Source: Bacillota bacterium (lineage in GTDB: Bacteria; Bacillota; Clostridia; Lachnospirales; Lachnospiraceae). From it: a stretch of DNA of 9,967 bases. The stretch covers positions 1 through 9,967 of the forward strand of contig JAEWEO010000263.1 in assembly GCA_023389295.1 (NCBI GenBank), in the 5' to 3' direction. The translations under genes were made by a program, and so were the position numbers. Shown one piece after another: positions 1-7,609 of this stretch; within the stretch, counting starts at the first letter, position 1, and every line of letters begins with the position of its first letter. The notes below the pieces were generated by a model, which did no database searches, was not told the DNA's origin, and saw nothing but the letters and a program-made list of their open reading frames with translations.

Positions 1-69
1 ATCAAACTGTTATACGTAGCTTTAATCTCCACTTTAGTTGAAGTTTTCACTGTGGATCATAAGTCGTAA

Positions 70-816
70 TTACCTGCATTCTGTTACGATTCTAACCAAG
101 TCGTAAATGTCATCAATTACATAATCCGCTTGAATTGTATCATCCACATTGACATCTTTGCCCTCGGTCAGAAATGAACGTATCTGAACAGCAACAGCAA
201 AACCTGCATTCTTTGATCCTATAATATCTCTCGAACGGGTATCCCCAACATAAATACAATTTTCCGGTCTGGAGTTCATTTGATTTAATGAAACTTCAAA
301 TATATTTTTATGAGGTTTTCGATATCCGGTAATACTTGATAAGGTTATATCGTTAAAATAATCGCGGATTCCGTAGTCTTTGAGGCTGGTAAACACCTGA
401 AACAAACTAGCGGTATTGCTTATGATACCTAGTTTCATTCCCTGTTTACGCAGATGTTCCAACATCATAGGCACACCAGGACGAAGCTTTCTATTATAAT
501 AAGTCACTTCCCATGCATGGGCTAATTCTTCTGACAACTCGATAATTTTATTCCTATCGAATGCAAAATCTCGCAAACAATAATCAGTCCAAATCTGTTC
601 TGGTTTTAATTCAATATGATTTGATTCGCTAATTTGTTTATAAAGCAGCAGTCCAGAAAAAAGCTTATTTGAAAACTCGGTCTCATCCTCCTTGACCAAT
701 ACTCCTTTTAATCGAAGCAACTCCAATATAACCGCGCTAGCCAGAGTAGCCGTTTTCTCTGTATGACTAATATCTTCTAGTGTGCCACCCATATCAAATA
801 AGACGGTATCAATCAT
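70..816 (-). CDS. HAD-superfamily hydrolase (HAD1), C1-cap type
   Basis: Predicted cytoplasmic phosphatase-like hydrolase of 248 residues, a normal size for a HAD protein with a helical C1 cap. Visible motifs are the nucleophile Asp8 in FDMGGT, motif II at Ser133 (IISNT), motif III Lys167 (GYRKP) and motif IV GDTRSRD at 191-197; residues about 15-110 form the cap. The second Asp of the usual DxDx(T/V) motif, normally the general acid/base, is Gly10, so catalysis may be modified. I chose the ATG at 814-816 because AAGGAG (825-830) sits 8 nt upstream. An in-frame GTG at 823-825 overlaps the previous stop codon but lies too close to that site. It is the last gene of the leftward operon in the window, only 5 nt after the membrane-protein gene and probably translationally coupled to it. 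It is a paralogue of HAD2 at 5746-6504. The natural substrate is unknown; a sugar or polyol phosphate is inferred from context. Confidence 0.88.
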   Translation of the reverse strand: MIDTVLFDMGGTLEDISHTEKTATLASAVILELLRLKGVLVKEDETEFSNKLFSGLLLYKQISESNHIELKPEQIWTDYCLRDFAFDRNKIIELSEELAHAWEVTYYNRKLRPGVPMMLEHLRKQGMKLGIISNTASLFQVFTSLKDYGIRDYFNDITLSSITGYRKPHKNIFEVSLNQMNSRPENCIYVGDTRSRDIIGSKNAGFAVAVQIRSFLTEGKDVNVDDTIQADYVIDDIYDLVRIVTECR

Positions 817-821
817 TGTAA

Positions 822-1280
822 TCACTCCTTCTTTTTACTAGTAAGTTCTGTTTTTTGTTTTTTTATGTAACCAAGGTAAAGGCATATCGATAATGAACTT
901 CCTGATATTAAGGGGACCAGTATATACAGTAATGCAATATATAAAAAGTTATAACGTTCACCACTCTCTAAGGAGATACTTATTCCAACAAGAATCCCTA
1001 CACAATAAATTGTAAGTAACAAATATGCATAAAGTACTACTTTCTTTTCCTTAAATAAATAAAATGAAATACAGCATATGAGTGATCCCGTTATTCCAGA
1101 GATTAATGTTTCTAGAAAGCTAATCCATCCTGGCTCAATTTTCCCTAACAATAAATTATCAATAGGAGAAAGTAGCAATCCATAAGAGAGCATATAAATA
1201 ACCAAAAATATAAAACTCATCGTAAAGCTATTAAGCAATAATGTACTTTTCACCTTACCATTTTTCATAAATAAGCTCAT
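822..1280 (-). CDS. small integral membrane protein, unknown function
   Basis: I do not recognise this 152-residue protein. It has a short N-terminal segment and four clearly hydrophobic stretches at about residues 14-37, 50-73, 80-101 and 111-137, and ends in a Lys-rich cytoplasmic-looking tail (KKQKTELTSKKKE). It is therefore predicted to be a four-helix inner membrane protein with the C-terminus inside by the positive-inside rule. No enzyme or transporter motif is visible. The ATG at 1278-1280 is preceded by AAAGGA about 9 nt upstream, better placed than for the internal Met5. Its stop lies 5 nt before the HAD1 start, and the HAD1 ribosome binding site is inside its last codons, so the two are likely made together. 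It follows the solute-binding-protein gene after 106 bp that contain a decayed gene fragment. It might be an accessory to the transporter or a passenger gene. Confidence 0.75.
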   Translation of the reverse strand: MSLFMKNGKVKSTLLLNSFTMSFIFLVIYMLSYGLLLSPIDNLLLGKIEPGWISFLETLISGITGSLICCISFYLFKEKKVVLYAYLLLTIYCVGILVGISISLESGERYNFLYIALLYILVPLISGSSLSICLYLGYIKKQKTELTSKKKE

Positions 1281-1321
1281 ATCAATTTTCCTTTCTGCCT
1301 ATTTCCTATTGCTTGGATTAA

Positions 1322-1378
1322 TTATTGCAGAACTAAAGTTCAAAAATCCTGTACCTCTAAATTCAAGTTGTACCCATC
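1322..1378 (-). pseudogene. degenerate copy of the 3' end of a solute-binding-protein gene
   Basis: This 57-bp block aligns without gaps to the last 57 bp (including the stop codon) of the adjacent solute-binding-protein gene (1387-1443), with 38 of 57 bases identical by hand count. Translated in the matching register it reads DGYNLNLEVQDF*TLVLQ*, against DIYNSVLDVADFWTFIQK* in the intact protein. It has a TGA in place of the Trp codon and no start or ribosome binding site. The register is shifted relative to the upstream gene, with 8 nt between the two copies. I read it as the vestige of a second, paralogous binding-protein gene or of an old tandem duplication. No remains of that gene's upstream part are present here. 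Confidence 0.6.
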
Positions 1379-1386
1379 TATCGTAC

Positions 1387-2661
1387 TTATTTCTGTATAA
1401 AAGTCCAAAAATCTGCTACATCTAATACAGAATTGTAAATATCATCTAGTTTAGGGGTTATCATGTTCAAATCTTCAAGTGGGGTATTTCCCTCCGAGAG
1501 AGAAACATCATCTCTAAATGACCAACCACCTTGAGTATGAAACTGGTCAAAACCTTCTCCTTTACCATCTGCTTCGCCTAATATCCAACGTATAAACAAC
1601 TTTGCAGCTGCAGGATGTTCTGTTCCCTTCATCATATAAACATAGTTGATTGCAGGATTATTAAGAAAAGGCTTAATATCTTCTAATACCTCTATTACAA
1701 GACCGTCTTTTTCTCGATTACGTATTTTTGAAGAGGATGCAAGCCCGATTGGTGCAGTACTCTGCCCAGGAGTACCTACTCCTTCCATAACCTCGTCACT
1801 AGAACTTGCAAATATTAAGTCGTTTTGAACCAATCGATATAATAATTCTTCCCCTGCATTACTGCAGCCTTCACTAAGTGTTAAAGCTTCGCCAAACTCT
1901 CTTTCATAATCAGCTTCTAGTAAATCAGAATTTAAAACGATGGAGGTAATCATTGCCATATAGCTACTGTCATTCAACGGATTTTGCATCATGACTTTAC
2001 CCTTTAATTCTTCTCTAGTTAAATCCCACCAGCTGTCAATTGGTGCCTCAGGATAAACCTCTGTATTATAGTACCATTCGTAAAGTTCCATATAAAGAGG
2101 CATTCCATTCTCAAGATATTTCGGGTCAATATGCTCACAGATATCTAATGGATAATAGCAAAGGAATTTATCTTTTAAAACGTATTCATTATAAATTGTA
2201 CCATCAAGATCTTTAATATGTAATACATCCGCAGTATGGATACCTGCATCATACTCAAGCGTTACTTTCTCTACGATTTCATTTTGCTTCATATCATAGA
2301 CTTCTACCTTGATTTCGGGGTATTTTGCCTGAAAGGTTTCTGCTACTGTTTCCATACGACTAGAAATTGAGTAAACAGAAAGTTTACCACCCTCTGCAAT
2401 GGCTTGTTCATAGAGTTCCTCTGATGTTTCGGTCCCTAAAACAGCTACAGGGTTGTTAATTTCAATACTACTGACTTCAGGTTTTGCATCCGGTTCTTTG
2501 GTCGGTTCTTCGTCCTTTACGATTGGAGTTTCTGTTGCTTTAGGCTCTGTAGTTGTTTCTTTATCCTTAGCATCTGTACTACTACATCCTGTGAATGCTA
2601 GCGAGAATACTAATACGCCTGCAAGTAACAACGAGATGGTCTTACTTGATAATTTAGACAT
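1387..2661 (-). CDS. ABC transporter substrate-binding lipoprotein, ferric/AfuA-like (COG1840-type)
   Basis: This is the extracellular substrate-capture subunit, lipid-anchored outside the membrane, that delivers ligand to the fused permease. The 424-residue protein has an N-terminal signal (residues 3-25, Lys then Leu/Val/Ala-rich) ending in a lipobox FTGC with lipidated Cys26. A Thr/Glu/Lys/Pro-rich tether follows (about 27-66), then the periplasmic-binding fold from about residue 75. Family-like landmarks are EGGKLSVYS (90-98), FQAKYPEIKVEVY (110-122), the hinge region YYNTEVYPEAPIDSWWDL (197-214) and the C-terminal HPAAAKLFIRWI (349-360). The ribosome binding site AAGGAGG lies 8 nt before the ATG. 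It follows the ATPase gene by 30 bp. Relatives bind Fe(III), polyamines, 2-aminoethylphosphonate or sugar phosphates. I see no clear tandem-Tyr iron site, and the neighbours favour a phosphorylated organic ligand. Ligand identity is inferred, not shown. Confidence 0.9.
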   Translation of the reverse strand: MSKLSSKTISLLLAGVLVFSLAFTGCSSTDAKDKETTTEPKATETPIVKDEEPTKEPDAKPEVSSIEINNPVAVLGTETSEELYEQAIAEGGKLSVYSISSRMETVAETFQAKYPEIKVEVYDMKQNEIVEKVTLEYDAGIHTADVLHIKDLDGTIYNEYVLKDKFLCYYPLDICEHIDPKYLENGMPLYMELYEWYYNTEVYPEAPIDSWWDLTREELKGKVMMQNPLNDSSYMAMITSIVLNSDLLEADYEREFGEALTLSEGCSNAGEELLYRLVQNDLIFASSSDEVMEGVGTPGQSTAPIGLASSSKIRNREKDGLVIEVLEDIKPFLNNPAINYVYMMKGTEHPAAAKLFIRWILGEADGKGEGFDQFHTQGGWSFRDDVSLSEGNTPLEDLNMITPKLDDIYNSVLDVADFWTFIQK

Positions 2662-2691
2662 AATCTTTTCCTCCTTCTATTTAAGTGCAGC

Positions 2692-3810
2692 TTATACTGC
2701 ATACTTAATGAGTTTTTTACTTTCTTTATCAAATACATTAATCTTAGAGACATCCAATTTAATCCAAACCTTTTGATTTGCTTCATAATCGACAATGCCC
2801 ATTTCCTTTGAAAGAAATGTTGTTTTACTCGATTTCAAAGTAATTAACGTCTCTGAACCAGCTGGTTGATTAGCATAAATCGAAACCTCTATCCCTTCGG
2901 GTACCTTCTGGGTATGGATTGCTACTTGCTCGGGGCGAATGCCAAGAACACAGTGAAACTCTCCTTCAGCAACCGGATTATCTGTCATATCGTGCTTCGG
3001 GAAGCTCATTTCGCCTAATTCGGAAGTAACCGTCAACCTTTCGTTTTCATATTTAGCTAAACCCTCAAAAAAGTTAATACGCGGATTACCAATAAAGTCA
3101 GCTACTCTTAAGTCACATGGATTATTATAAATATTTAACGGAGTACCCACCTGGGTTAGAACACCTTCAAAAAATATGGCTATCTTGGTTGACATTGTTA
3201 ATGCTTCAATTTGATCATGAGTTACATAGATTACGGTTGTTCCCATCTCTTGATGAAGTCTTTTTAACTCAGAACGCATATCTATTCTTAATTTGGCATC
3301 CAAGTTCGATAAAGGCTCATCTAACAATAAAAGTTTAGGTGAAGATACAATTGCTCTGGCTATTGCTACACGCTGTTGTTGACCACCAGATAATTCGCTT
3401 GGATAACGCTCTTCAAATTCTAAAATCTGCAAGCGTTCTAATGCATTTTTTACTAATCTTTTAATCTCTTTTTTCGGTAATTTTTTAATTGACAATCCAA
3501 ATGCAACATTTTGAAACACTGTCATATGAGGCCATAAAGCATAACTCTGAAATACAATGTTTAATCCTCGCTTGCTTGGAGCCTCATAGAATGCTTCTTT
3601 GCAATTTACGATTTCCTTATCATCCATGTAGATAAACCCATTTTGTGGTTTTTCTAAACCAGATATTACACGCAATGTCGTGGTTTTCCCACACCCCGAG
3701 GGACCTAGCAGCGTCATAAAATCGCCGTCCTCTATCTCTAGGCTTAAGTTCTTTAAGACATGATTATTCCCATAATATTTATCAATATCTTTCAATACTA
3801 TATTACTCAT
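2692..3810 (-). CDS. ABC transporter ATP-binding protein with TOBE domain
   Basis: Cytoplasmic ATPase that powers the importer; a homodimer would pair with the fused permease. In the 372-residue product the nucleotide-binding motifs are all intact: Walker A GPSGCGKTT (36-44), Q-loop FQSYALWPHMTV (88-98), signature LSGGQQQ (140-146), Walker B LLLLDEP (160-166), D-loop SNLDAKLR and switch His198 (VTHDQ). The C-terminal part (about 240-372) is a TOBE-type regulatory and substrate-recognition domain, as in the FbpC/PotA/UgpC group. The reading frame is open back to 3867. I chose the ATG at 3808-3810 because it gives the family's usual start (MSNIVLKDIDKYYG) and has AAGGTAGGG just upstream. The longer start would overlap the permease gene and lacks a good site. 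It lies 28 bp after the permease stop and 30 bp before the binding-protein gene, so it is clearly operonic. Confidence 0.95.
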   Translation of the reverse strand: MSNIVLKDIDKYYGNNHVLKNLSLEIEDGDFMTLLGPSGCGKTTTLRVISGLEKPQNGFIYMDDKEIVNCKEAFYEAPSKRGLNIVFQSYALWPHMTVFQNVAFGLSIKKLPKKEIKRLVKNALERLQILEFEERYPSELSGGQQQRVAIARAIVSSPKLLLLDEPLSNLDAKLRIDMRSELKRLHQEMGTTVIYVTHDQIEALTMSTKIAIFFEGVLTQVGTPLNIYNNPCDLRVADFIGNPRINFFEGLAKYENERLTVTSELGEMSFPKHDMTDNPVAEGEFHCVLGIRPEQVAIHTQKVPEGIEVSIYANQPAGSETLITLKSSKTTFLSKEMGIVDYEANQKVWIKLDVSKINVFDKESKKLIKYAV

Positions 3811-3838
3811 TTCCCTACCTTCTTTCTCTTCTCCTACT

Positions 3839-5659
3839 TTATCCCATACTTTTTGATATATCCGCATGACTAAATTTGTTAGCTAAAATATAAACAATAA
3901 ATACTATAAAGAACATGATAGCAGCAACGACTCCTGACATCTGAGCTTGATTACTGTTGGAGTAAGAGAATGCCATATAGGGCAACGTTGCAAATTTAGG
4001 TGTGACAATCAATATAATAAGGTCAAGTTCTTTCATAATACTTATAAAAATCAACATAAAACCTGACATAAAGCCTCCCTTAGAAAGCGGGAATACTATT
4101 TTGGCAAATCGTTTTAGAAAGGATGCACCTTCCACATTAGCAGCTTCCTCTAATTCAATTCCTATCTGCATCATATTACTGGTACCTGCTCGGGAAGAAA
4201 AAGGAAGGTGCTTTACTACGCTGACCAAAACTAATAAGATAAAGGTTCCATACAAGGATGGGATAATACCATGTGATACAGAGAACATAGCTAAGTAGAT
4301 TGCACCAAATGCAATCGATGGAATCAAGTAAGGAATAAATACTAATTGTTCTACCAGCTTTCCAGACCACTTTTTACGTCCTCTAGAACTAATATATCCA
4401 AGAATCTGTCCACAAACGGTTGCTACAATGGAGGTAACTACAACTAACTTCATTGTATTCCAAATATTAGTCCAAAATCTGCTGTTTCGCAGTACTCCTG
4501 CTTGCCCTTCCGCAAGCTCCGGTGTTGCCTTGCCAATCCAATAGTGGAGTGTGAAGTTAGACAAGGAATAATCTCCCGTTTTTGTAAGAAATGTCTCTAA
4601 AAAAAGAAGCAATACCGGTAAGAAAACAGCACCTCCAATAAAAATGAATAGAATTGAAGTTATGATATATTTTGATTTGCCTAGACAGATCAAATTCGCT
4701 CTTGAACCTTTCCCACCTATTGTTTCATATGACTTACGGGCTCCAATTAGCTTCTGGTTCATAAATACAACAATCGCTGCAATCGAAATCAATACCAACG
4801 AAGTTGCATATCCCATTGTAGTATTTAGCGCTTTGATACTAGAATACAACATTGTAGATATCGTATAAAAATTAACCTTCATACCTAAATAAGCCGGAAC
4901 CCCAAAAGTACCTATTGACTTCGAAAATGTTAAAATAATAGCAGATAAAATTGCAGGCAGCACCAGTGGCAAAGTAATTTTTCGAAGGATAAGCACTTTG
5001 CTTGCTCCTTGAATCTCTCCCATTTCCTCCAATTCACTATTAATTGATCCAAGGGATGCCGATACCAATAGATAGGCATATGCATAATAGTGTACTGATA
5101 ACACGCTGACAATTGCAATCGGCCCATAAGCCAACCAGTTTGGTGTGTCAATTCCTAAAGAACTTAAAAATCCTGCTGAACCGCCAACACGTTCATTCTT
5201 GAATACAGATAACCATGCCATTGATTTAGTCCATGATGGAATCATATAGGGTATGATAACTGCCATTGAGAAAAATTTTTTACATGGCAAATCAGAACGT
5301 ACCATCAACCAAGCCATTACAGATCCAATCGTTATACTAAAGATTGATACAAAAAAACCAATCATCAGTGAATTTTTCAGTGGTGTATATAATAAAGAAG
5401 TACTCATTTTACTAAACAGTAAGCGAGTCCAGTAATACAGCGTAAAATCACCCACTTCTGCGCCATCAATACGTCTCAATTCACCTTCTGCTACCTGGAA
5501 GGTCGTTGTAATCATTTGTAACAGTGGAACTACGATTAGATATGTAAGTAAAACCAAAGCAAAAAATACAATAATATTGTAAGGATTTGTACAAAAATTC
5601 TTAATAATATTTTTTATATGCCTTATTTTTGAATAACTTCCATTCGGTTTTTCAGTCAC
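3839..5659 (-). CDS. ABC transporter permease, fused two-domain (FbpB/AfuB-like)
   Basis: This is the membrane channel of the importer. The 606-residue length and two EAA loops show two permease domains fused in one chain, so a single polypeptide forms the whole pore. The first EAA-type loop is at 210-231 (LEEMGEIQGAS...ITLP) and the second at 502-524 (LEEAANVEGAS...VFP); both contact the ATPase. Roughly six helices lie in each half, starting at about residues 28-50 and 330-354, with a cytoplasmic linker around 300-330. The start is a GTG (5657-5659) with GAGGTG 5 nt upstream; an in-frame TGA just before it excludes a longer product. This arrangement is typical of ferric, phosphonate and sugar-phosphate (AfuABC) importers. 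The 86-bp gap before it contains an orphan ribosome binding site (see separate entry). Confidence 0.93.
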   Translation of the reverse strand: MTEKPNGSYSKIRHIKNIIKNFCTNPYNIIVFFALVLLTYLIVVPLLQMITTTFQVAEGELRRIDGAEVGDFTLYYWTRLLFSKMSTSLLYTPLKNSLMIGFFVSIFSITIGSVMAWLMVRSDLPCKKFFSMAVIIPYMIPSWTKSMAWLSVFKNERVGGSAGFLSSLGIDTPNWLAYGPIAIVSVLSVHYYAYAYLLVSASLGSINSELEEMGEIQGASKVLILRKITLPLVLPAILSAIILTFSKSIGTFGVPAYLGMKVNFYTISTMLYSSIKALNTTMGYATSLVLISIAAIVVFMNQKLIGARKSYETIGGKGSRANLICLGKSKYIITSILFIFIGGAVFLPVLLLFLETFLTKTGDYSLSNFTLHYWIGKATPELAEGQAGVLRNSRFWTNIWNTMKLVVVTSIVATVCGQILGYISSRGRKKWSGKLVEQLVFIPYLIPSIAFGAIYLAMFSVSHGIIPSLYGTFILLVLVSVVKHLPFSSRAGTSNMMQIGIELEEAANVEGASFLKRFAKIVFPLSKGGFMSGFMLIFISIMKELDLIILIVTPKFATLPYMAFSYSNSNQAQMSGVVAAIMFFIVFIVYILANKFSHADISKSMG

Positions 5660-5668
5660 AAAATCACC

Positions 5669-5728
5669 TCATTTCAAGATTTTATTTTTATTAAAACCAT
5701 AAATCATTCACTACAAATTTCCCCTCCT
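5669..5728 (-). other. orphan strong Shine-Dalgarno with short leader ORFs before the permease gene
   Basis: Between the HAD2 and permease genes the minus strand carries a near-perfect AGGAGGGG (5721-5728) that is not the ribosome binding site of an annotated gene. About 9 nt after it a GTG (5709-5711) opens a six-codon ORF (MNDLWF). An ATG (5705-5707) opens a 12-codon ORF (MIYGFNKNKILK) ending in TGA at 5669-5671, in the same frame as the permease and just before the permease's own GAGGTG site. It may be a leader peptide, a translational coupler or an mRNA-stabilising ribosome stall site. No coding evidence exists beyond these signals. Confidence 0.35.
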
Positions 5729-5745
5729 ACGTATGATGTACTATT

Positions 5746-6504
5746 TTAAAATTTTTGGTTGTATTCTTTTATTATTTCAACTACTTCGAATAAGTTTTTT
5801 ATCTCATAGTCTGCTGCATATCCACTATTTTTGTATTTTTCATCTTTCGCTGCAATCAGTGGGTTATCAATCAAAATTATCATTTCCCAATTAGCATTTC
5901 GGACACCGATTACATCCCTTGAAATTGTATCACCTACGTATGCGCATTCATTTTTGCTTAAGCCCATATCCCGTTCATACAATTCAAAGATTCTTTTATC
6001 TGGTTTACGTATTCCACATTCACTCGACTGAATAATATGTTCAAAATATTGATCAATCCCGTATTTTTTCAACGCATATGTAGTATATGTTTTCGACATT
6101 ATATTTGTAATAATTCCCAGGCGCATGCCGATAGCTTTTAACCCTTCCATTGTCTCTTTCAATCCTACCCGAGGTGTAATGATTGGACGAGAACTATCAT
6201 ATAAAAAGCAAAGTTCCTCACCTATTGAAAGCAGCTTATTGGCCTCAACACCATACTCTTTTAAAAAAAAATCTGCCCAAATTCTCTCTGCCTGTAACTC
6301 AACTTTTTCAGTTTCTTCATGCTTTTTATATAATTTCCCTCCTCTTTGTAGTTTTTCATCAAATTTCTCAGGAGTATCATTAATTAAAATATTATTTACT
6401 GCTAGGAAAGCTAATAGGTTTTCAGCAAACTCTAATTTACATTTGTCAGGGTAACTCTGGGTATGTATTACACCGCCCATATCAAAAACTACCGACTTTA
6501 TCAT
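5746..6504 (-). CDS. HAD-superfamily hydrolase (HAD2), C1-cap type
   Basis: Second HAD phosphatase-like protein, 252 residues, cytoplasmic. Its motifs fall at the same positions as in HAD1: nucleophile Asp8 in FDMGGV, Thr133 (IITNI), Lys167 (GIRKP) and GDTISRD at 191-197. The first 210 positions align with HAD1 without a gap, with about 77 identical residues (roughly 37%). As in HAD1, the residue two after the nucleophile is Gly instead of the usual Asp. I chose the ATG at 6502-6504, which gives a start directly before the first beta strand and has AAGGGGG (6512-6518) about 8 nt upstream. An in-frame GTG at 6529-6531 would overlap the preceding gene. It lies 14 bp after the EEP gene, so the two are cotranscribed. 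A role in dephosphorylating an imported ligand or the product of the EEP enzyme is inferred. Confidence 0.88.
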   Translation of the reverse strand: MIKSVVFDMGGVIHTQSYPDKCKLEFAENLLAFLAVNNILINDTPEKFDEKLQRGGKLYKKHEETEKVELQAERIWADFFLKEYGVEANKLLSIGEELCFLYDSSRPIITPRVGLKETMEGLKAIGMRLGIITNIMSKTYTTYALKKYGIDQYFEHIIQSSECGIRKPDKRIFELYERDMGLSKNECAYVGDTISRDVIGVRNANWEMIILIDNPLIAAKDEKYKNSGYAADYEIKNLFEVVEIIKEYNQKF

Positions 6505-6518
6505 CCCTAACGCCCCCT

Positions 6519-7559
6519 TTATAATAGACACTCCATATATATGGCATCATGATCCGATATTTCATTAGCATCAAACATTTTTAAATCTATTTGCTCTGTT
6601 ATCAATTCTCTACTGTCAAATATTGTTGTAACAACACCAGGATTCTCACATATAATTCCTCTTGTAAAAAACCAATCCAAGTTTAATAAAATACTTTCCT
6701 TATCTTTCCAACGTTTTCGTCGTGTTGATTTATTAATCAAATTGCAGTTTTCATAATCATATCCCCTACTCTTCACATAGGAAAACATAGATTCATAATC
6801 TTCCACTAACTTCAATCGTTTGTATTGTTCTTCTCTATCATTAGCCAATCGTTCCATCTCAACATCATTATTGTTATTCACAGCATTAGTGTTCATATCA
6901 CCACCGATAATAATTGGTAATGTTCCAAAATGATTATCAATTTCCCTCAATAACACCTTAATCTGTTCTGTTCGCCCCTCAGGATTAGTACGATTTTCTA
7001 GATGCGTGCAGACAACACCGATTTTTTTACTCCCAATTACTGCTGTCGCAAAAATAGCAATTCTAGTTCCAATACGTTTCTGGTCACTATAAAACCAATC
7101 ATACACTAGTGGTAAGCGAATGATTTTCAAGTCTTCCAACGGGTACTTGGAATAAATTGTATTTCCGTGTAGACTCTCTTTATTTCCATTCTGGCCTGCT
7201 GGTAGAGCTATATACTCTATCCCATACACATAATTCATTTGAATTTCTTTTGCTATCTCTTCCGAAATATTTCTTAAATCCGTGCGTGCCATTCCTAAAT
7301 CCAATTCATTCGCCAGAATGATGTCAGCTTCCATCAGCTTCGGATGGTATTTTAAATACGCTATAATTTGTGGGAGTTTAATTCCTTTTTCCATATTAAA
7401 AGCAACAAAATTCAGTCTGGAAGCAGCTTTTATACCTGTACTATAATCATTTTGTAATAAATAATTTATTTCAGGTATAGATTTCAATGCATCTTCATGA
7501 GCAATCGTTCCAATTAATGAAGCTGCCATATTTACATTAATCGTAAATTCATCATCCAT
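6519..7559 (-). CDS. endonuclease/exonuclease/phosphatase (EEP) family phosphoesterase
   Basis: A 346-residue metal-dependent phosphoesterase of the EEP (DNase I/APE1/inositol-phosphatase-like) fold. The canonical residues are all visible: Asn55 (AFNMEKG), metal ligand Glu85 (ANELD), HGNTIYSKYPL (131-141), His186 (THLEN), Asp221 and Asn223 (GGDMNT), Asp295 (LDWFF) and the terminal SDHD (335-338). No signal peptide or membrane segment is seen, so it should act in the cytoplasm. It is the first gene of the leftward operon. Members of this fold cleave nucleic acids, inositol phosphates, sphingomyelin or other phosphodiesters. The transporter and HAD neighbours favour a small phosphodiester over DNA, but this is inference. 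I prefer the ATG at 7557-7559, with a GTGGG-like site just upstream; GTG codons at 7571 and 7565 are in-frame alternatives adding up to four residues. Confidence 0.88.
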   Translation of the reverse strand: MDDEFTINVNMAASLIGTIAHEDALKSIPEINYLLQNDYSTGIKAASRLNFVAFNMEKGIKLPQIIAYLKYHPKLMEADIILANELDLGMARTDLRNISEEIAKEIQMNYVYGIEYIALPAGQNGNKESLHGNTIYSKYPLEDLKIIRLPLVYDWFYSDQKRIGTRIAIFATAVIGSKKIGVVCTHLENRTNPEGRTEQIKVLLREIDNHFGTLPIIIGGDMNTNAVNNNNDVEMERLANDREEQYKRLKLVEDYESMFSYVKSRGYDYENCNLINKSTRRKRWKDKESILLNLDWFFTRGIICENPGVVTTIFDSRELITEQIDLKMFDANEISDHDAIYMECLL

Positions 7560-7582
7560 TTTCACACCCACTTCTTAGATTT

Positions 7583-7598
7583 AAGTAAACGTTTGCGT
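7583..7598. promoter_or_regulatory. operator O1, LacI/PurR-type
   Basis: AAGTAAACGTTTGCGT is a 16-bp imperfect palindrome around a central CG, typical of LacI-family sites and close to the known PurR box. Read on the minus strand it contains ACGCAAACGTTTAC, which recurs exactly in the kinase gene (O2). It starts about 5 nt downstream of the predicted leftward transcription start and 24 nt before the EEP start codon, a position where a bound repressor blocks initiation. The likely ligand is the LacI-family protein encoded at 8736-9737. The site also matches 11 of 14 positions of the CcpA cre consensus, so global catabolite control is an alternative. Confidence 0.65.
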
Positions 7599-7609
7599 CT
7601 TTCACATAT

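Noticed and set aside
1..69. Terminator after HAD1 from short inverted repeats such as ACTT-TAGTTG-AAGT
   Set aside because: The stems are 4-5 bp with no T-run on the minus strand, and the region is cut by the window edge.
1325..1345. GAAC-TTTA-GTTC hairpin as an internal terminator before the membrane-protein gene
   Set aside because: A 4-bp stem without a following T-run is too weak; it falls within the degenerate gene remnant.
2453..2776. 107-residue plus-strand open frame antisense to the binding-protein and ATPase genes
   Set aside because: It lies opposite strongly supported coding sequence, has low-complexity Ser/Val-rich content mirroring the Thr/Glu tether, and has no ribosome binding site; treated as a shadow frame.
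3811..3867. N-terminal 19-residue extension of the ATPase
   Set aside because: The longer start lies inside the permease gene, adds residues unlike any ABC ATPase start and lacks a ribosome binding site, whereas the ATG at 3810 gives the usual family start.
1387..5659. Simple annotation as a ferric iron transporter
   Set aside because: The architecture fits iron importers, but no iron-related genes or Fur-like box are seen and all neighbours act on phosphates or sugars; the substrate is left open.
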